A DNA stretch of 64,000 bases, from contig CM044961.1 in the NCBI GenBank assembly GCA_024516035.1, positions 33,580,953 to 33,644,952 on the forward strand, given 5' to 3'. The notes beneath the pieces were generated by a model that saw nothing but the letters and a program-made list of their open reading frames with translations, was not told where the DNA came from and ran no database searches. Of the stretch, positions 1 to 10,697 are shown piece by piece (the first letter of the stretch is position 1; every line of letters begins with the position of its first letter). Both the position numbers and the translations under genes were made by a program. This DNA comes from Bactericera cockerelli (lineage: Eukaryota > Arthropoda > Insecta > Hemiptera > Triozidae).

Positions 1-1380
1 TTTGCCACTCTTAGGGATCAAGACAACCTCTGCAATTTTCCACTGCTTTGGAAACTGTGAATTTTTAAGTGCAGCATTCATTATGTTAAGTACTACATCT
101 GGAAATTTAAAACATATTATTTTCACAATCTCTGGAGGTATTAGATCAGGTCCCGGCGATTTTCCTGTTTTTGTAGCTAACACCACCGCCATTATTTCCT
201 CTACAGTAAATTCCTCGCCTGTCTCTATCTCCTCCCCATTCTCACTCGCCCATTCCGTCTCTCCATGGTCTGGAAATAGAGCTTGTATGGCTCGCTCCAT
301 AAGTTCCGGGGCAACTGCCTCGGGTTTCTGCAGTCTTTTCATGACCAGCCTGAATCCTCTTCCCCATACATCCTGCTGGACCTCTTCACACAGCTTTTTC
401 CACTCCATTTTTTTGGATTTCTTAATTTCTGATTGTAGTAGCTTTTTTGTTATTTTATACTCATTCATCAAAGTTGTATCATCTAATTGTATGTCTCGGT
501 TTCTTCCTCTAAATCTCGTTAATTTTCTCCTAGCTTTAATCGTATTTTTTCTGGCATTGCTAATTTGTTCATTCCACCAGTGTACTGGTCTTTTCTTTGC
601 TTTTTTTGTCTTCACCATTCCTTTTTTACAACCACTAACAACTGAGGTGATGAATTCTTCAACTGAATCTGACGTCCGGTTATTCCACCTTTGAATGAAT
701 CCTTCTTCAACAGCCTCAACATTTATATTTTTTGTATTCCATCTGGACTTTTTTGTTTCGTTCCAATATTTCCGATTATCTCCCAGAGCTCCCTTACTAA
801 TTTTAAAATCGATATATTGATGATCAGATCCGCTCTCTGTTTCAATGACTTTCCAATCCTCAGTGTATACTACCAATCCCTCTGACACGATTGTGAGGTC
901 TAGCCAGGCTTGCTGTTGTCCTCTGACAAAAGTTGGAAGGATCCCATCATTAAGCAATACTAAGTTTTCGGATCCTATCCACTCTGTCATTTCTATGCCT
1001 CTATTATTTAGTCTCGTTGATCCCCATGCTGGGGATTTGGCATTGAAGTCACCACCTATTACAGAGGGAATTCCTGGTCTTGAAGACTTCATGGCACTCG
1101 TTTGGTCTAAAACATTGGTCAAAGTGTGTGAGTTGGGGCTAGCATAGATAGAAAATATAAGTACACTCCCAACACGAACCATGACAACTCCTTCCCCTTT
1201 AGCTTGATCTGAGATTGTAATTTGTTTATTAACTACCCAAATTGCAGCATCTTTCTTACTGTCCACATACCAGTTCTCTCCTATTCTATTATAGTTAGGT
1301 TCACTAATTATAACCACATCTGTTTTGTTTTCTTCGACTCTTTTCTTTAGAAGATCATGTGCCATATGACATCTGTTCAT
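1..1380 (-). CDS. LINE ORF2, endonuclease and start of reverse transcriptase (cut by window edge)
   Basis: Second ORF of a non-LTR retrotransposon; it would nick target DNA and copy the element's RNA by target-primed reverse transcription. From the ATG at 1380 the frame stays open for 460 codons to the window edge. The N-terminal half is an APE-type endonuclease: an IISEPN motif near residue 25, GGDFNAKSPAWGS near 110 and a GSDHQ motif near 180. A linker rich in Lys and Trp follows. The last about 70 residues hold the opening RT blocks, with GKSPGPDLIPPEIVK and then EVVLIPKSGK. The palm domain with the catalytic aspartates lies outside. It starts 48 bases after the ORF1 stop. The SEPN wording and the triple-knuckle ORF1 fit the R1/Jockey/LOA group; the exact clade is not settled. 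Confidence 0.88.
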   Translation of the reverse strand, partial: MNRCHMAHDLLKKRVEENKTDVVIISEPNYNRIGENWYVDSKKDAAIWVVNKQITISDQAKGEGVVMVRVGSVLIFSIYASPNSHTLTNVLDQTSAMKSSRPGIPSVIGGDFNAKSPAWGSTRLNNRGIEMTEWIGSENLVLLNDGILPTFVRGQQQAWLDLTIVSEGLVVYTEDWKVIETESGSDHQYIDFKISKGALGDNRKYWNETKKSRWNTKNINVEAVEEGFIQRWNNRTSDSVEEFITSVVSGCKKGMVKTKKAKKRPVHWWNEQISNARKNTIKARRKLTRFRGRNRDIQLDDTTLMNEYKITKKLLQSEIKKSKKMEWKKLCEEVQQDVWGRGFRLVMKRLQKPEAVAPELMERAIQALFPDHGETEWASENGEEIETGEEFTVEEIMAVVLATKTGKSPGPDLIPPEIVKIICFKFPDVVLNIMNAALKNSQFPKQWKIAEVVLIPKSGK

Positions 1381-1427
1381 ATTTATTTTGTGTTACTTTT
1401 ATAGGTTGTGATGTCATGATGGTGTTT

Positions 1428-3359
1428 TTATTGATGTACCAATTCTCTATAGAAAGGGCAAGAAAAGGTATCGTTTCTATGTCCTGATATGCGACATTTA
1501 GTACAGTATTTTTCACTAGTGCATTCTATAGCCATATGTCCGGGTTGCGAGCAGTTGAAGCATTTCCTGTTATGGTCGCGAGGTCTCTTGCAATAAATAG
1601 TCGAGTGGCCAACTTCAAGACAGTTGGTGCATCTGGTTATGGTGACCTTGGTTTTAATTCGACACCAGATCCATCCAACTTTAATCATGCCTACTTTCGC
1701 TAGTTTATCAGCATCCATTGCTGGAAGCGCTACTGTAGCAATCGAGCATCCCCGTCTATTTGACCTAAGGTTTTTGACATTAATAAATTCTTTAGGGATT
1801 TCTATTGTGTTACTGATTACATCCGTAATCTCTTCTTTTGTACATGAAGGATCTAAGTCCAGAATATTCACCTGTTCCATGCCAAATTTATTCTCTATTT
1901 GGGCGTCTTCAATTTTTTTTTCAATTTCTGTTCTTAAAGTTCCAGCTTCCCCTATTTTTGTTACAATAAGAACATCTCCATCTTTTGTTTCTTTAAATGA
2001 TTTTATGTTTAACCCCAAAGTCTCGGGCTTGATCCCATCCTTAATTTTTCTAGCCATGTCTGCATAGGTATTCTCTCCAGTCCTGATGATGATTGCTTCT
2101 GTATTCTTATCTACGTGTTTTTTCCCTACACTCGGAATAATGAGTGTGGATTTTATTTTTTGTGTTATAAATACTAGTTCTAGCATCTTTCTTGCAACAG
2201 ATTCATCAAAAACTCCTGCTATAGTTACATTTAGTTCATTTTCCATGGCAATATTTTCCCCTATTATCTTAATTGCATTGTACAAATCCAGTAAATTTTT
2301 TCTATCCAATTTATTCTCGATCGCCATCAAAAATACTTTTTTATGGGGACTTTCTATGTTATTATTTTCGCCTAGCACCTTAAAGCTATTCTTTTTCTCA
2401 CAGAAAATTGGTTTGTTTAAACGTTCACTGGCGGTTCTCAAAATTCCTTTTTGTTCTACTAACTCTTCTATCCAGTTTACTTCTTTATTCATTAATCTAA
2501 TTGCTTCTTCTTTTTCCACCAATATAACTTTAGTCTTTTCCGGTGGTTGTTTTGTTATTTTTCCTTCTTTTTTCTCTGTATTGCAGAAGGCTGGATCAGG
2601 CCAGTCTATGGTCAACAGTTCGTATAGTTCTTCCTCTGCCGGTTGGCATCCCAATTGTTTTATCATTGTATGAATATTATCTAAGTCATGTTTTTCTTTA
2701 TTTATCATAATATTGCACTTATTGCAATAAACTGGTTTAGTAGTTGACACTACATCTTCCTCGTTGTTCCCTTCTGTTGTTTCATCCTCTTCCATGTATT
2801 CAAGAGAAGAATCTAGAGAAGGGAATAGTTCTTCATTATACTTTTGTACCCAATTTTGTTCTATTTTCCTTACATCTTTCACAATATCTGATAGTGACTT
2901 AATTACATCCTTTATTTCCTTTTTCGTATTTTTGTTTTCCCTTGTTAGTCTATTTAGCATGTCGGACTTCCTACAGATCTTTTCTACTGTTTTCCGATAT
3001 TCATCCATACAAGTGTCCCACTCCGGTGAACATGTTAATCTCCTTTTTTTTGCCAAGTTAGTTCTTTTAGGAGTTTCATTTTTTGCTACGGCACTGAGGT
3101 CGAGTACCCCTGCGGGAGTCTCCGCTGTGTCTACCGGACTCCTAGGAGTAAGATTGCTGCGGCTGAAAAATGGTACTCCCTTTTCATATTCCTTATTACC
3201 TAATACATTTTTTGCTTCTGTTAAATCCTCAATAGATTGTAAACTTTCATTTTCATTTTTCCCATCGGAATCTCCTTCATGCATGTTTTTTTCCTTACCG
3301 TTCTCTGCATCTCGTGTGTAATCCTGTTGATTCATCTCCTCTTCATCCTTACCGCTCAT
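1428..3359 (-). CDS. LINE ORF1, gag-like RNA-binding protein with three zinc knuckles
   Basis: ORF1 of the same non-LTR element, 643 residues from an ATG to a stop 48 bases before ORF2. It should coat the element's RNA and form the ribonucleoprotein. The first 200 residues are charged (many Glu, Lys, Asn) with coiled-coil character near 115-175. The C-terminus has three zinc knuckles: C577-C580-H585-C590 and C600-C603-H608-C613, both CX2CX4HX4C, then C619-C622-H627-C634, CX2CX4HX6C. This layout is usual for R1/Jockey-type insect LINEs. There is no internal stop, so this copy looks young or still selected. Long plus-strand open frames across it are shadows of this coding bias. Confidence 0.9.
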   Translation of the reverse strand: MSGKDEEEMNQQDYTRDAENGKEKNMHEGDSDGKNENESLQSIEDLTEAKNVLGNKEYEKGVPFFSRSNLTPRSPVDTAETPAGVLDLSAVAKNETPKRTNLAKKRRLTCSPEWDTCMDEYRKTVEKICRKSDMLNRLTRENKNTKKEIKDVIKSLSDIVKDVRKIEQNWVQKYNEELFPSLDSSLEYMEEDETTEGNNEEDVVSTTKPVYCNKCNIMINKEKHDLDNIHTMIKQLGCQPAEEELYELLTIDWPDPAFCNTEKKEGKITKQPPEKTKVILVEKEEAIRLMNKEVNWIEELVEQKGILRTASERLNKPIFCEKKNSFKVLGENNNIESPHKKVFLMAIENKLDRKNLLDLYNAIKIIGENIAMENELNVTIAGVFDESVARKMLELVFITQKIKSTLIIPSVGKKHVDKNTEAIIIRTGENTYADMARKIKDGIKPETLGLNIKSFKETKDGDVLIVTKIGEAGTLRTEIEKKIEDAQIENKFGMEQVNILDLDPSCTKEEITDVISNTIEIPKEFINVKNLRSNRRGCSIATVALPAMDADKLAKVGMIKVGWIWCRIKTKVTITRCTNCLEVGHSTIYCKRPRDHNRKCFNCSQPGHMAIECTSEKYCTKCRISGHRNDTFSCPFYRELVHQ

Positions 3360-3480
3360 TTTGAGTCACCCCTTTCATGTAAGGGACAGTGTCCCTCAAC
3401 CAGTTTAGGAAACGCTGCGTATTGGAAGAGAGGCTCTCTTCTAATCACACTGTTATTTTATCTTTATCAGATAGAACTAA

Positions 3481-3835
3481 TCCATGTACCTATTATGTAC
3501 AATTATCTATTATTTACATGTGTATGTATAATACAGATACCACTGAATGAATGAGGTAAGGTTCAAGGTCACTGACCTAGGTTGAATGACTTACGTAACT
3601 CACGCAGCTTTGAGGCACAGAACACAAAAATATTTAAATTAATTCACAAATTTACAACTGTTAGTAAGATATTTTAGCAGTTTTTTACATCTGATTTTTT
3701 TTTTAAAAAATATTGTTTTCAAGAAAAACACTTTCTCTACACACTGGTATAACTCAAAATTAAAATTAATTCATTTTGAAAGAACTATACATTTTTAATA
3801 ACCAAGTAATACGCACGTTCTTAAAGATGCGTGTG
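3481..3835. other. No gene seen
   Basis: AT-rich sequence with short open frames only; no recognisable repeat. Confidence 0.5.
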
Positions 3836-3857
3836 GCTCTCACGACAGCCAATCTCC

Positions 3858-3946
3858 AAGCGATCTTTCTGTTCCTGTTGGTAGAGCCTTTTACGCCAGA
3901 CAAGGGCGGAATGCCTTGGGAGTATTCTATTATGCTCCCCAAAAAA
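3858..3946 (-). repeat. Dispersed repeat, inverted match to 35912-35994
   Basis: The stretch with ttttacgccagacaagggcg and the following bases recurs in reverse complement at 35.91-35.99 kb with only a few mismatches. The parent element is not identified. Confidence 0.7.
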
Positions 3947-4295
3947 TAAAGTAAAAAAAAAACATATTTTTTGCTCCTAGTTTTTTGCCTATTTTTCGAC
4001 CAAAAATAAATAAATAGAAGGTCTGTTAATAAAAATGTATAATGTACTATTGTAGGTTTACGTTATTTCGACATCTTTTTCATCTTTTGTTGGTTTCAAC
4101 AGATCATCGACCTGACCTTTCGCCCCTCATTATTGTTGAACCAACGAACCTTTTGTTTATCAATAGCGTTTCAGAACTCAATACAGCGTTTGAGAACTCA
4201 CCATAAAGTTTCAAAACTCACCACTCACCAGCGCTATTGTTTGATCTCATTTCTTGCTCTGGTTACAACCAGCTAATCGGGTGGTCTTCGAAAGT

Positions 4296-4675
4296 ACTCT
4301 AGTATTATGAGAGTACTCTAGAATTATAAAAGTACTCTAGTATCATGAAAGTATCTACTCTGTTATCATGAAAGTATTCTAGTATCATGAAAGTACTCTG
4401 GTATTATTGTGAACTTTTATTATGTAGCACGCATTATTACTATTATGTATGCAGGAAAATAAAGGAATGATATATTAGAGAAGGGAATACAATTGTAAGT
4501 ACTTTATTATGAACAAGAATATGAAGACTGGGAAAACAGGCAAATCTAGATAAACAACTGATGTTGCTAGGAGCAACATAAATACATAAATTCATAGACA
4601 TAAAATATACAACAGGTATCATCATGAAAATACTCTGGTATCATGAAAGTACTCTAGTATCATGAAAGCACCTTA
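4296..4675. repeat. About 20-bp minisatellite interrupted by a 215-bp insert
   Basis: Units of the type aagtactctagtatcatga repeat at 4296-4410 and resume at 4626-4675. The intervening 4411-4625 sequence is unrelated and looks inserted. Confidence 0.75.
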
Positions 4676-4765
4676 CTCTGAGATACGATAGTTCTTTGGT
4701 CCTACCCTCTGGTTGTTATGAAACTGATGTTGGTGCAAACGACTCCATTGATTCTTCTTAATGCA

Positions 4766-4965
4766 ATAATAATAATAATATCGCATTATTTATACTGCCC
4801 GATTAGGACTACTTAATCCCATTATTCCAGCAGTAAGCCCAAGACATATTATTATGAGGTAAAAATCCCAAACGGGAGGATAACTTGTCATGTCCCGGCT
4901 GGGTTTCGAAACTACGACCTCTGGTATCTCTGGATTCACAGAGTGCCGCCTTTACCAGTACACTC
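4766..4965 (-). mobile_element. tRNA-derived SINE, family F
   Basis: Read on the minus strand: a degraded tRNA-like head with box A and box B, a body ending in a GGGCAGTATAAATAA-type motif, and a (taa)n tail at 4766-4785. Related copies lie at 5.9, 13.8 and 48.0 kb. Confidence 0.7.
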
Positions 4966-5227
4966 GTTCTAAGCTCTCCGTTCCTCCACGCTTTTAAATA
5001 TAACAAAAACAACAGCAATAATACTATCGTAGGTGCATTACTGCATTCTAATTGCATCGTGACGGGCAGCGGGCTCACCTGAGTGGAGTGCAGTTTGCAA
5101 TTCTCTCACACAAGTCAAGGCCTTGGATAACTTGGATTGCCAGAGCAAAGATTGAACTTTAGGAACGGGACAGAAAAAAGTTACGTGAGTAAGGAATATT
5201 AGCTGTGGAGGTACTTTTTCATAGGTA

Positions 5228-5882
5228 CCGTAAGACGGGTTTAGTTTGCGCCTTAAGGGGTAAAATTGCTCCACTCTATGTCCATCATGTGCAGCCCTCT
5301 CGTGGAAACAGAATGCACTGTATCTAAAAATAAATCCTCCCAAAATAATTGTTATGATTTGACAGTCGTGCCTAATGATCAAAACACTCATTCAACAAGT
5401 TGTTGCTGCTGTTATCAGTTCTCAAAGTTGATCATAGTTTTTTCCCTTAAATTATGGCTGGATAATTTCTAGGCATTTATATGAATTTTAACTCTTTTTT
5501 TAATAAATGGTACCTACATGAAAAATCAATATTTTTTCACCATTTTTTTTTCTGTTTTCTTAGTTTTAAATTCTCTCTCACATGCTATAAAAACTGAGCA
5601 GTTTTATTTTGCTCCACTACGTCTAAAATAGGGATTTCCTACAGCGTATCACAGGTGGTGCAATGTAACCCCACCTATGGGGTAAAATTGCTCCAAAGAT
5701 TAGTTGAGTTTTTTTTCATAGTTAGCAAATGGAAAACGAAAGTTTCTAATTTTTATTGAAAAACAATGTCCTTGCCTACAAAATGAATTATTAATTAATT
5801 GTTTATTTGGAATAATAAAAAAGTTATTCAACATTTTGTAAGAAATATCTTAAAAGTGGAGCAAAGTAACCCCGTCTTACGG
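5228..5882. mobile_element. MITE with TA target duplication, 655 bp
   Basis: The termini are inverted repeats: CCGTAAGACGGG at the left and its complement at the right, flanked by TA on both sides (5226-5227, 5883-5884). There is no transposase frame. The motif ggggtaaaattgctcc recurs inside (5258, 5679) and in complement near the right end. The TA duplication fits the Tc1/mariner group. Confidence 0.8.
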
Positions 5883-5900
5883 TATATATGGTACATTCTG

Positions 5901-6090
5901 TCCCGGTAGCTCAGTGGTAAAGGCGGCACTCTGTGAATCCAGAGATTAGGACTTTTAAGTCCCATTATTCCAGCAGTAAGCCCAAGACGAATTATTATGT
6001 GGTAAAAATATCAAATGGGAGGAAAACTTGTCATGTCCCGGCTGGGTTTCGAACCCGCGATCTCTGTAACCTCTGGATTCTCAGAACAAA
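5901..6090. mobile_element. Fold-back SINE F: plus-strand head joined to a minus-strand copy
   Basis: A plus-strand tRNA head (tgtcccggtagctcagtgg) at 5899-5948 runs straight into a minus-strand SINE F body and head ending near 6088. The product is an inverted dimer. Confidence 0.7.
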
Positions 6091-6479
6091 TTCTCCTCAC
6101 ATATTTACAGTGCATATTTACGTTAAGACAATTATTGATCCTAACATTTACTCAAGGACTTCAAGTGGATCAGTAATCAATTAATCATATTACTGTTAAA
6201 AAAACCAACTCATGGACAAACTACAAAAAACTGAGACGAAATAAGAACGGGAAACGAATGAATTAAAAAAAAAGTAAAAAAGTGTCCGTCTGTCACGCTG
6301 GGCTGGCAATTTTGATTTCTCAATCGATTACTAATCAATAAATGAAGAATAATTAGCGATCTTTCTATCGGTTTATTAATCAATTTCAAGAATAATATTA
6401 TCGATCTCTGTCAGAATCAAAAGATGAGTTAGCTGCCTCGGGCAATTCTCACACTTAAAACAATAAATTGAGACTCTGA

Positions 6480-6660
6480 TGTAGGCATGTATAGGCAACC
6501 CATCTGAAACCTTGCATAGATGCAAGGTCCTCCTGTGGTTTTGCATGCGAATTGGAAGAGAATGCCGTTGGCATTAGCACCGCCCTTGATCAAATTTCGT
6601 TTTATTAATTTGAATTTATATTTATATGTATATATTCTATCTCAATTTTTATTTATTACA
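6480..6660 (+). mobile_element. LINE-like 3' tail fragment
   Basis: It carries the hairpin AATGCC-GTT-GGCATT followed by agcaccgccc, the same layout as at 8.05 kb and in family I. No coding sequence is left. Confidence 0.5.
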
Positions 6661-7119
6661 ACAGAAATATCCCTTAATTCATAATATTTTTAACTGAACT
6701 TATGATAGTTTCTTTTGGCTGTCGTCATCCCACACTAAGGGTCACCCACACCTACGAGTATATGAAGTATGGTCCTTTCCTTAGAGCATTTCGTTTTCTC
6801 TTTTGGGCGAGTGAAATATGAACATTTTCAACTGTTGTGCTGGACTACAGAACTGTCGAAGACTATAAGTCACACAACTGGGCGAGATGTTCGGTATGCT
6901 GGACCACACATACCTTTCACCTATCACGCATACCTGAGTCCGGTTGTTACCTGGTTGGACAGATCTTGTAGATCACCTACTGTACTACTAGCATGAATTC
7001 CTCACCGGTGCTCCAGATGTGCTAGTCACCGGTGGGGACATCGGTTGATGACGTAACACAACACGAGGACTTGTGCAGATAATAATAAGTAGATAATATA
7101 TAATAATAATAATTACACT

Positions 7120-7345
7120 CTTAAAAAAATTGTATTCCAAATTTGGTTACATTCGTTTGTAAGGGATACCTTTCGGTGCCCTCGTGTTGACCCACCACAT
7201 AAATTGAAAGTAGTGTGTCACTGCTCGCCCATCAGAGGGGAGGCAAACTACTGGATGGGCAAGCTACAACACAGACCACAAGCGTCTACAGTAGCTTCTG
7301 TTTCATGGCTACGAAAAAAAGGCTGTGAAACTCATCTTCAAAATA
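7120..7345 (+). mobile_element. SINE C, 5'-truncated
   Basis: It has the family C body (cggtgccctcgtgttgaccc, then cacaagcgtctacagtagct) without the tRNA head. Full copies are at 25.54 and 47.08 kb. Confidence 0.75.
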
Positions 7346-7352
7346 ATAATGA

Positions 7353-7605
7353 TTACCGTGCCCGAGTGAGATAGCACGCATGGTGCCCTGGGTTCGATCC
7401 CCGGCGGGGCAGCATTTTTTCTGCTCTGTTCTTGGGTGTTCGGGGTCCAGTCATACCTCGTGAGGAAAAATGAGTAGCTGCTTTAATGTTAAAAGCGACC
7501 AGTGGCGGAATTATAGGCAAAAATAAGTTATTGGGATATTAAAGATATGGAAAAGTCCTATAATTCTGCGCTAACCTCTAAAATTGTGATATAATAACAC
7601 GAAGA
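7353..7605 (+). mobile_element. SINE D
   Basis: tRNA-like head with box B gggttcgatccccgg, then the body ttcggggtccagtcatacct and gagtagctgc. It directly follows SINE C. Confidence 0.75.
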
Positions 7606-7824
7606 AACACATTAAAAAAATAATAATAATAAGCCTCCAGTTTTCTATGCACAGCTATGGTATCTTACCGAATGGCACGTTTCTAATTCATCAAAACCGA
7701 CGCATCCTTGAGGTTGTATTATTTACAACTCACAGATTGACGGACCAGAACCAAGATCTGCGGAGGATCTCACACTTGACTAAAGACAGCAAGTCAATGT
7801 ACCGCAGAGACCTCTGTGTAAACA

Positions 7825-7895
7825 CTGAGATTAGCTCAGTGGGTAAGAGCCTCGCTCGCCATGCGGAAGGTCCTGGGTTCGACTCACAGAGCTGA
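7825..7895 (+). mobile_element. tRNA-like head fragment of SINE C type
   Basis: Box A attagctcagtgggtaag and box B ggttcgactc are visible, but the stem bases do not pair well and the SINE C body is missing, so it is not called a tRNA gene. Confidence 0.5.
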
Positions 7896-7934
7896 TAAAT
7901 TAATTCTCATTGGTCCATCAAAGATAAGCTACAC

Positions 7935-8431
7935 TTGGGGCCGTATTATGAAACAGGATTAGCAAATCTAAGCTGACCCTTAGATTTTATCAACTGACTG
8001 ATAGATATTTTCAAATAAGATGTTTTCATTTCTATAGATTACATGAATGGAAGAGAATGCCGAAGGCATTATCACCACCCTTGATCAGGCTTTGTTTATA
8101 TTTATTTCTAACTTGTTACCATGTTCATTGTATATAAAAGATGTAAATAAAGCTTGATCCAAATGTTTATAAATAAATAAATAAATTATAATTTTAATTG
8201 ACTTATTTATTAGTATAGTAGGTACCTAATCTTGGCTATGAAACACATACTTTATGTATTAAATTTGTTCACAATAAATAAATTGAATTGAATTGAAAAA
8301 AACGTCACGAAAAAACGTATACAGCTACAAAGCTCGGCTTGGATTATGACCTCTACAGTTGTTATCAAGGTGAAAGATAAGGGATGGTGTCCACTAAGAT
8401 TAACAAATCCTGTTCTATAATTCGGCCCCAA
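7935..8431. mobile_element. MITE family with GGGGCCGTATTATGAAACAG ends, carrying a nested insert
   Basis: The left end ttggggccgtattatgaaac matches the complement of the right end (ttataattcggccccaa). A LINE tail is inserted at 8042-8190. Related copies at 46.3 and 58.7 kb also carry inserts. Confidence 0.75.
8042..8190 (+). mobile_element. LINE-like 3' tail nested in the MITE
   Basis: Hairpin AATGCC-GAA-GGCATT, then atcaccaccc, ending in an (aaat)n microsatellite. Confidence 0.6.
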
Positions 8432-8529
8432 TTCTCGTCGCTAAGCTTTTTCTGGCTAAACGACAAACAGAAGCAGCTCGTCTCTGTAGACAGGACCAAA
8501 GCTCGTCTATTATTATAGTATGCCTTATT

Positions 8530-9165
8530 AGGTAAGACAAAATATATACAGTAAAATACAATGAAATTCTAAAGAGAAAATAAATAGATTGAACAAAGAA
8601 ACAAGAACTGAAATCTATGACTTTAGTGGACTTAGATCACTTTCTCACAGACGTGATGTTGCAGATATTGTATTTATCCTAAAACTTTTGAGTGGAAAAA
8701 TTGATTCACCAAGTCTCTTGAATGAATTGAATTTCAAAGTTAGAAGACGTGTTACAAGAAATCAGGATATATTTGTTCCGCATAGTTTTAAAACAAATAT
8801 TGGAGCTAATAATCCCATCAACCGAATGATGTGTCTCACCAACAAGCTCTCCAATGAACCTAACAATATTGATATCTTTAATGAGTCTCCTGATTCTATT
8901 AAATCCAAACTATTAAACCTGTTTTCGTTGCACTCTTAGCTTTACCATTGTTTTGATAAGTCTTGCCTTTAATATTGTTAGGCTGTTTTTATCTTTCATT
9001 ATCTTTCAGTATTGTTAGGCTGTTTTTATCTTTCATTATCTTTAAGTATCGTTAGCATTTTAGGATAGCTTTTATTATTCTTAGTTAAGTTTATTTTATT
9101 AGGGAATATGTAAAATGGATATATCCGTCAATTTAATAAATAAATAAATAAATAAATAAACAAAA
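8530..9165 (+). mobile_element. CR1-like LINE 3' fragment with (aaat)n tail
   Basis: It holds the ORF2 remnant plus about 220 bp of 3' UTR and ends in aaataaataaataaataaac near 9160. A 48-bp stretch of the UTR (gttaggctgtttttatcttt) is duplicated at 8980-9045. Confidence 0.75.
8540..8939 (+). pseudogene. 5'-truncated CR1-like LINE ORF2 C-terminus
   Basis: About 115 residues remain open to a stop at 8937-8939. The block DFSGLRSLSHRRDVADIVFI aligns by eye with the C-terminus of the full CR1-like ORF2 at 35.1 kb (LEDRRKDQSIIFILKL). Nothing of the endonuclease or RT is left. No ATG starts this frame, as expected for a 5'-truncated copy. Confidence 0.8.
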
Positions 9166-9185
9166 ATGATAATGAAGTTAATATC

Positions 9186-9240
9186 CTACCTTAAAGGGCG
9201 GGGTTATTGCCTGTGGCAATCTCTTCCACCCAACCCTTAG
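9186..9240 (-). mobile_element. Family I tail fragment
   Basis: On the minus strand, gattgccacaggcaataacc followed by ccgcccttt, as in the longer copies at 10.46, 45.38 and 59.39 kb. Confidence 0.65.
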
Positions 9241-9277
9241 TCTACTGGCCGTTAGTCGGCTGACTAGCCTACTAACA

Positions 9278-9315
9278 TTCTGTCACCCGGGCTGAATTTA
9301 GCCCGGGTGACAGAA
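9278..9315. repeat. Perfect 16-bp inverted repeat, 6-nt loop
   Basis: Arms ttctgtcacccgggct at 9278-9293 and the exact complement at 9300-9315, loop gaattt. It may be an internally deleted fold-back element. Confidence 0.85.
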
Positions 9316-9359
9316 AGTACCGAAAAAACCTATCCGTAACAGATCCGTTTCTAATAATA

Positions 9360-9562
9360 ATAATACTCTTTAGTGGAAGGTAACCACCAGGCGTGGTCAA
9401 TGCTCAAAGCATTTTCTAACACCTCAGAGTCGTATTATTACGTGGTCACAAACTCAACTTAATGGGGAAAATTCATGCACTGGGTGGGATTCGAACCCAC
9501 GGATCCCTACGCTACCTGGATTACCAGACTAGCCCGTTAACGACTTGACTACCAGTGTTTCT
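9360..9562 (-). mobile_element. SINE A
   Basis: On the minus strand: a tRNA-like head with a long variable arm (box B ggttcgaatcccaccc), hairpin AATGCTTTGAGCATT, and the tail ccactaaagagtattatt ending in (tta)n. Confidence 0.85.
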
Positions 9563-10015
9563 AAAACTCTATAATAAGAACACGGAGGTTAATCGCTTTT
9601 CTAGGGTTTAGTCACCCAAGTTCTAAAACCACATAATCAGAGATCAAGATTTCGTTTCTGGTTGAGCAGAGTAGAAATTTCGGATATTAAAAAGTGGTAA
9701 ATATACCTGATGATTTTGAACCACCATCCTTCTGAGTGGTTAGCCGAATGCGAACTCCTAATTAAAAGAGGCTCGTATTCCGCTGAACGAGATTAATTAT
9801 AATTACTCCCAACTGTGGTAGAATTTTCTTTACGTTCCGTCGCGCTGTGATGGCCGGACTCCAGTTCTGGCCCGAGGCATGGCCGTATATTTATTTTTCC
9901 TAAGCTTCCTCTACACAATGAGGCATTGCCGTACATCCCTTCAATCCTGGATTCAGCGTGACATGTCATTAAATTTTGTCTTGGACTTCTTTTAAAGTTC
10001 CACTGAATTGTGACT

Positions 10016-10065
10016 GGTTTTTTTTACTTTCCTTATCCTATAATATAAGGAAAGTATTGTTTTTT
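10016..10065 (+). repeat. Dispersed tactttccttatcc motif
   Basis: A short fold-back (tactttccttatcctataat then aaggaaagta). The same unit is at 24.00 and 50.71 kb. Confidence 0.6.
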
Positions 10066-10261
10066 GTTAATAAGGATGGATATACATATATTTCTTTATA
10101 ATAAAACAGTTCTTATAGGTATATACAACAACAACAACAAAAATCTTCAAATACAAATGGTATGATTGCCTCATCTTCTGTGATGTGTAGAATCATTGTG
10201 ACTATAGATTGATAACTTTTGAAACGAATGACTAATTTACCATCCCCTCTTCTGTCCCCAG

Positions 10262-10372
10262 TGGAAACCTACCTGAGTCCTGTGGAGACACACTGTATGA
10301 ACATTGACTACTTTGTACCAGACACCGATAATGTCACCAAAGGATTCTCTGACGATGCCCTCTCCAGATTAC
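10262..10372 (+). CDS. Claudin-like membrane protein, exon with first extracellular loop
   Basis: Internal exon of a claudin/PMP22-superfamily gene. It lies between a pyrimidine-rich acceptor (tctgtccccag) and a donor (gtgagt) and is open in one frame: ETYLSPVETHCMNIDYFVPD, then DTDNVTKGFSDDALSRL. It starts in phase 2 and ends in phase 1, so the last base joins AC of the next exon to give His. One Cys and an acidic, soluble composition fit the end of the large first extracellular loop. The first transmembrane exon must lie upstream and I did not find it. The family is inferred from the next exons. Confidence 0.75.
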
Positions 10373-10457
10373 GTGAGTATTTTTTTATGAAGGGGCATGG
10401 CCCAATATACAACTTGTTTGTATGTTTATAAAATGTACTTATGGCCCAATATACTCA

Positions 10458-10640
10458 TGCTATAAGCAATAACCCCGCCCTTTAGTAAGGACATATATGT
10501 GTGTTCATATTTATCTATTTTTTTCCTTTTTACTGTTTCTATTGTTTCCATTTTTAATTTTGATAGTAATTATATGTACTGTACAACTGTACATACGTCT
10601 GTTTATATCTAATAAATTATTTAATAATATGTAATATTAT
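10458..10640 (+). mobile_element. Family I retroelement tail
   Basis: It has taagcaataaccccgccctt, then a T-rich body, ending ctaataaattatttaataat. It lacks the left half of the hairpin, so it is 5'-truncated. Confidence 0.65.
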
Positions 10641-10697
10641 AAATGAGTACAATGAAATAAAACAATTATTACATTTAAAAAAGAGATTCACAGCTCT

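Larger units (their letters stand above)
1..3480 (-). mobile_element. R1/Jockey-like LINE, 5' part including about 120 bp 5' UTR
   Basis: It spans ORF2 (partial), ORF1 and a short leader upstream of the ORF1 ATG. The 5' boundary is uncertain: I see no target duplication because the 3' end is outside the window. The fragment at 36.79-37.66 kb could be the C-terminus of a related element. Confidence 0.8.

Noticed and set aside
2..3554. Plus-strand open frames up to 230 codons
   Set aside because: Shadows of the minus-strand LINE ORF1 and ORF2, which carry the recognisable motifs.
5905..5945. tRNA gene candidate (box A and partial stems)
   Set aside because: The sequence continues into the SINE F body in inverted form and similar heads occur in every SINE F; no independent, fully paired tRNA.
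7829..7895. tRNA gene candidate with attagctcagtgg and ggttcgactc
   Set aside because: The acceptor stem does not pair and it matches the head of SINE C.
8589..8939. Independent small gene
   Set aside because: Similar to the C-terminus of the CR1-like ORF2 and followed by its 3' UTR and (aaat)n tail, so a truncated LINE.
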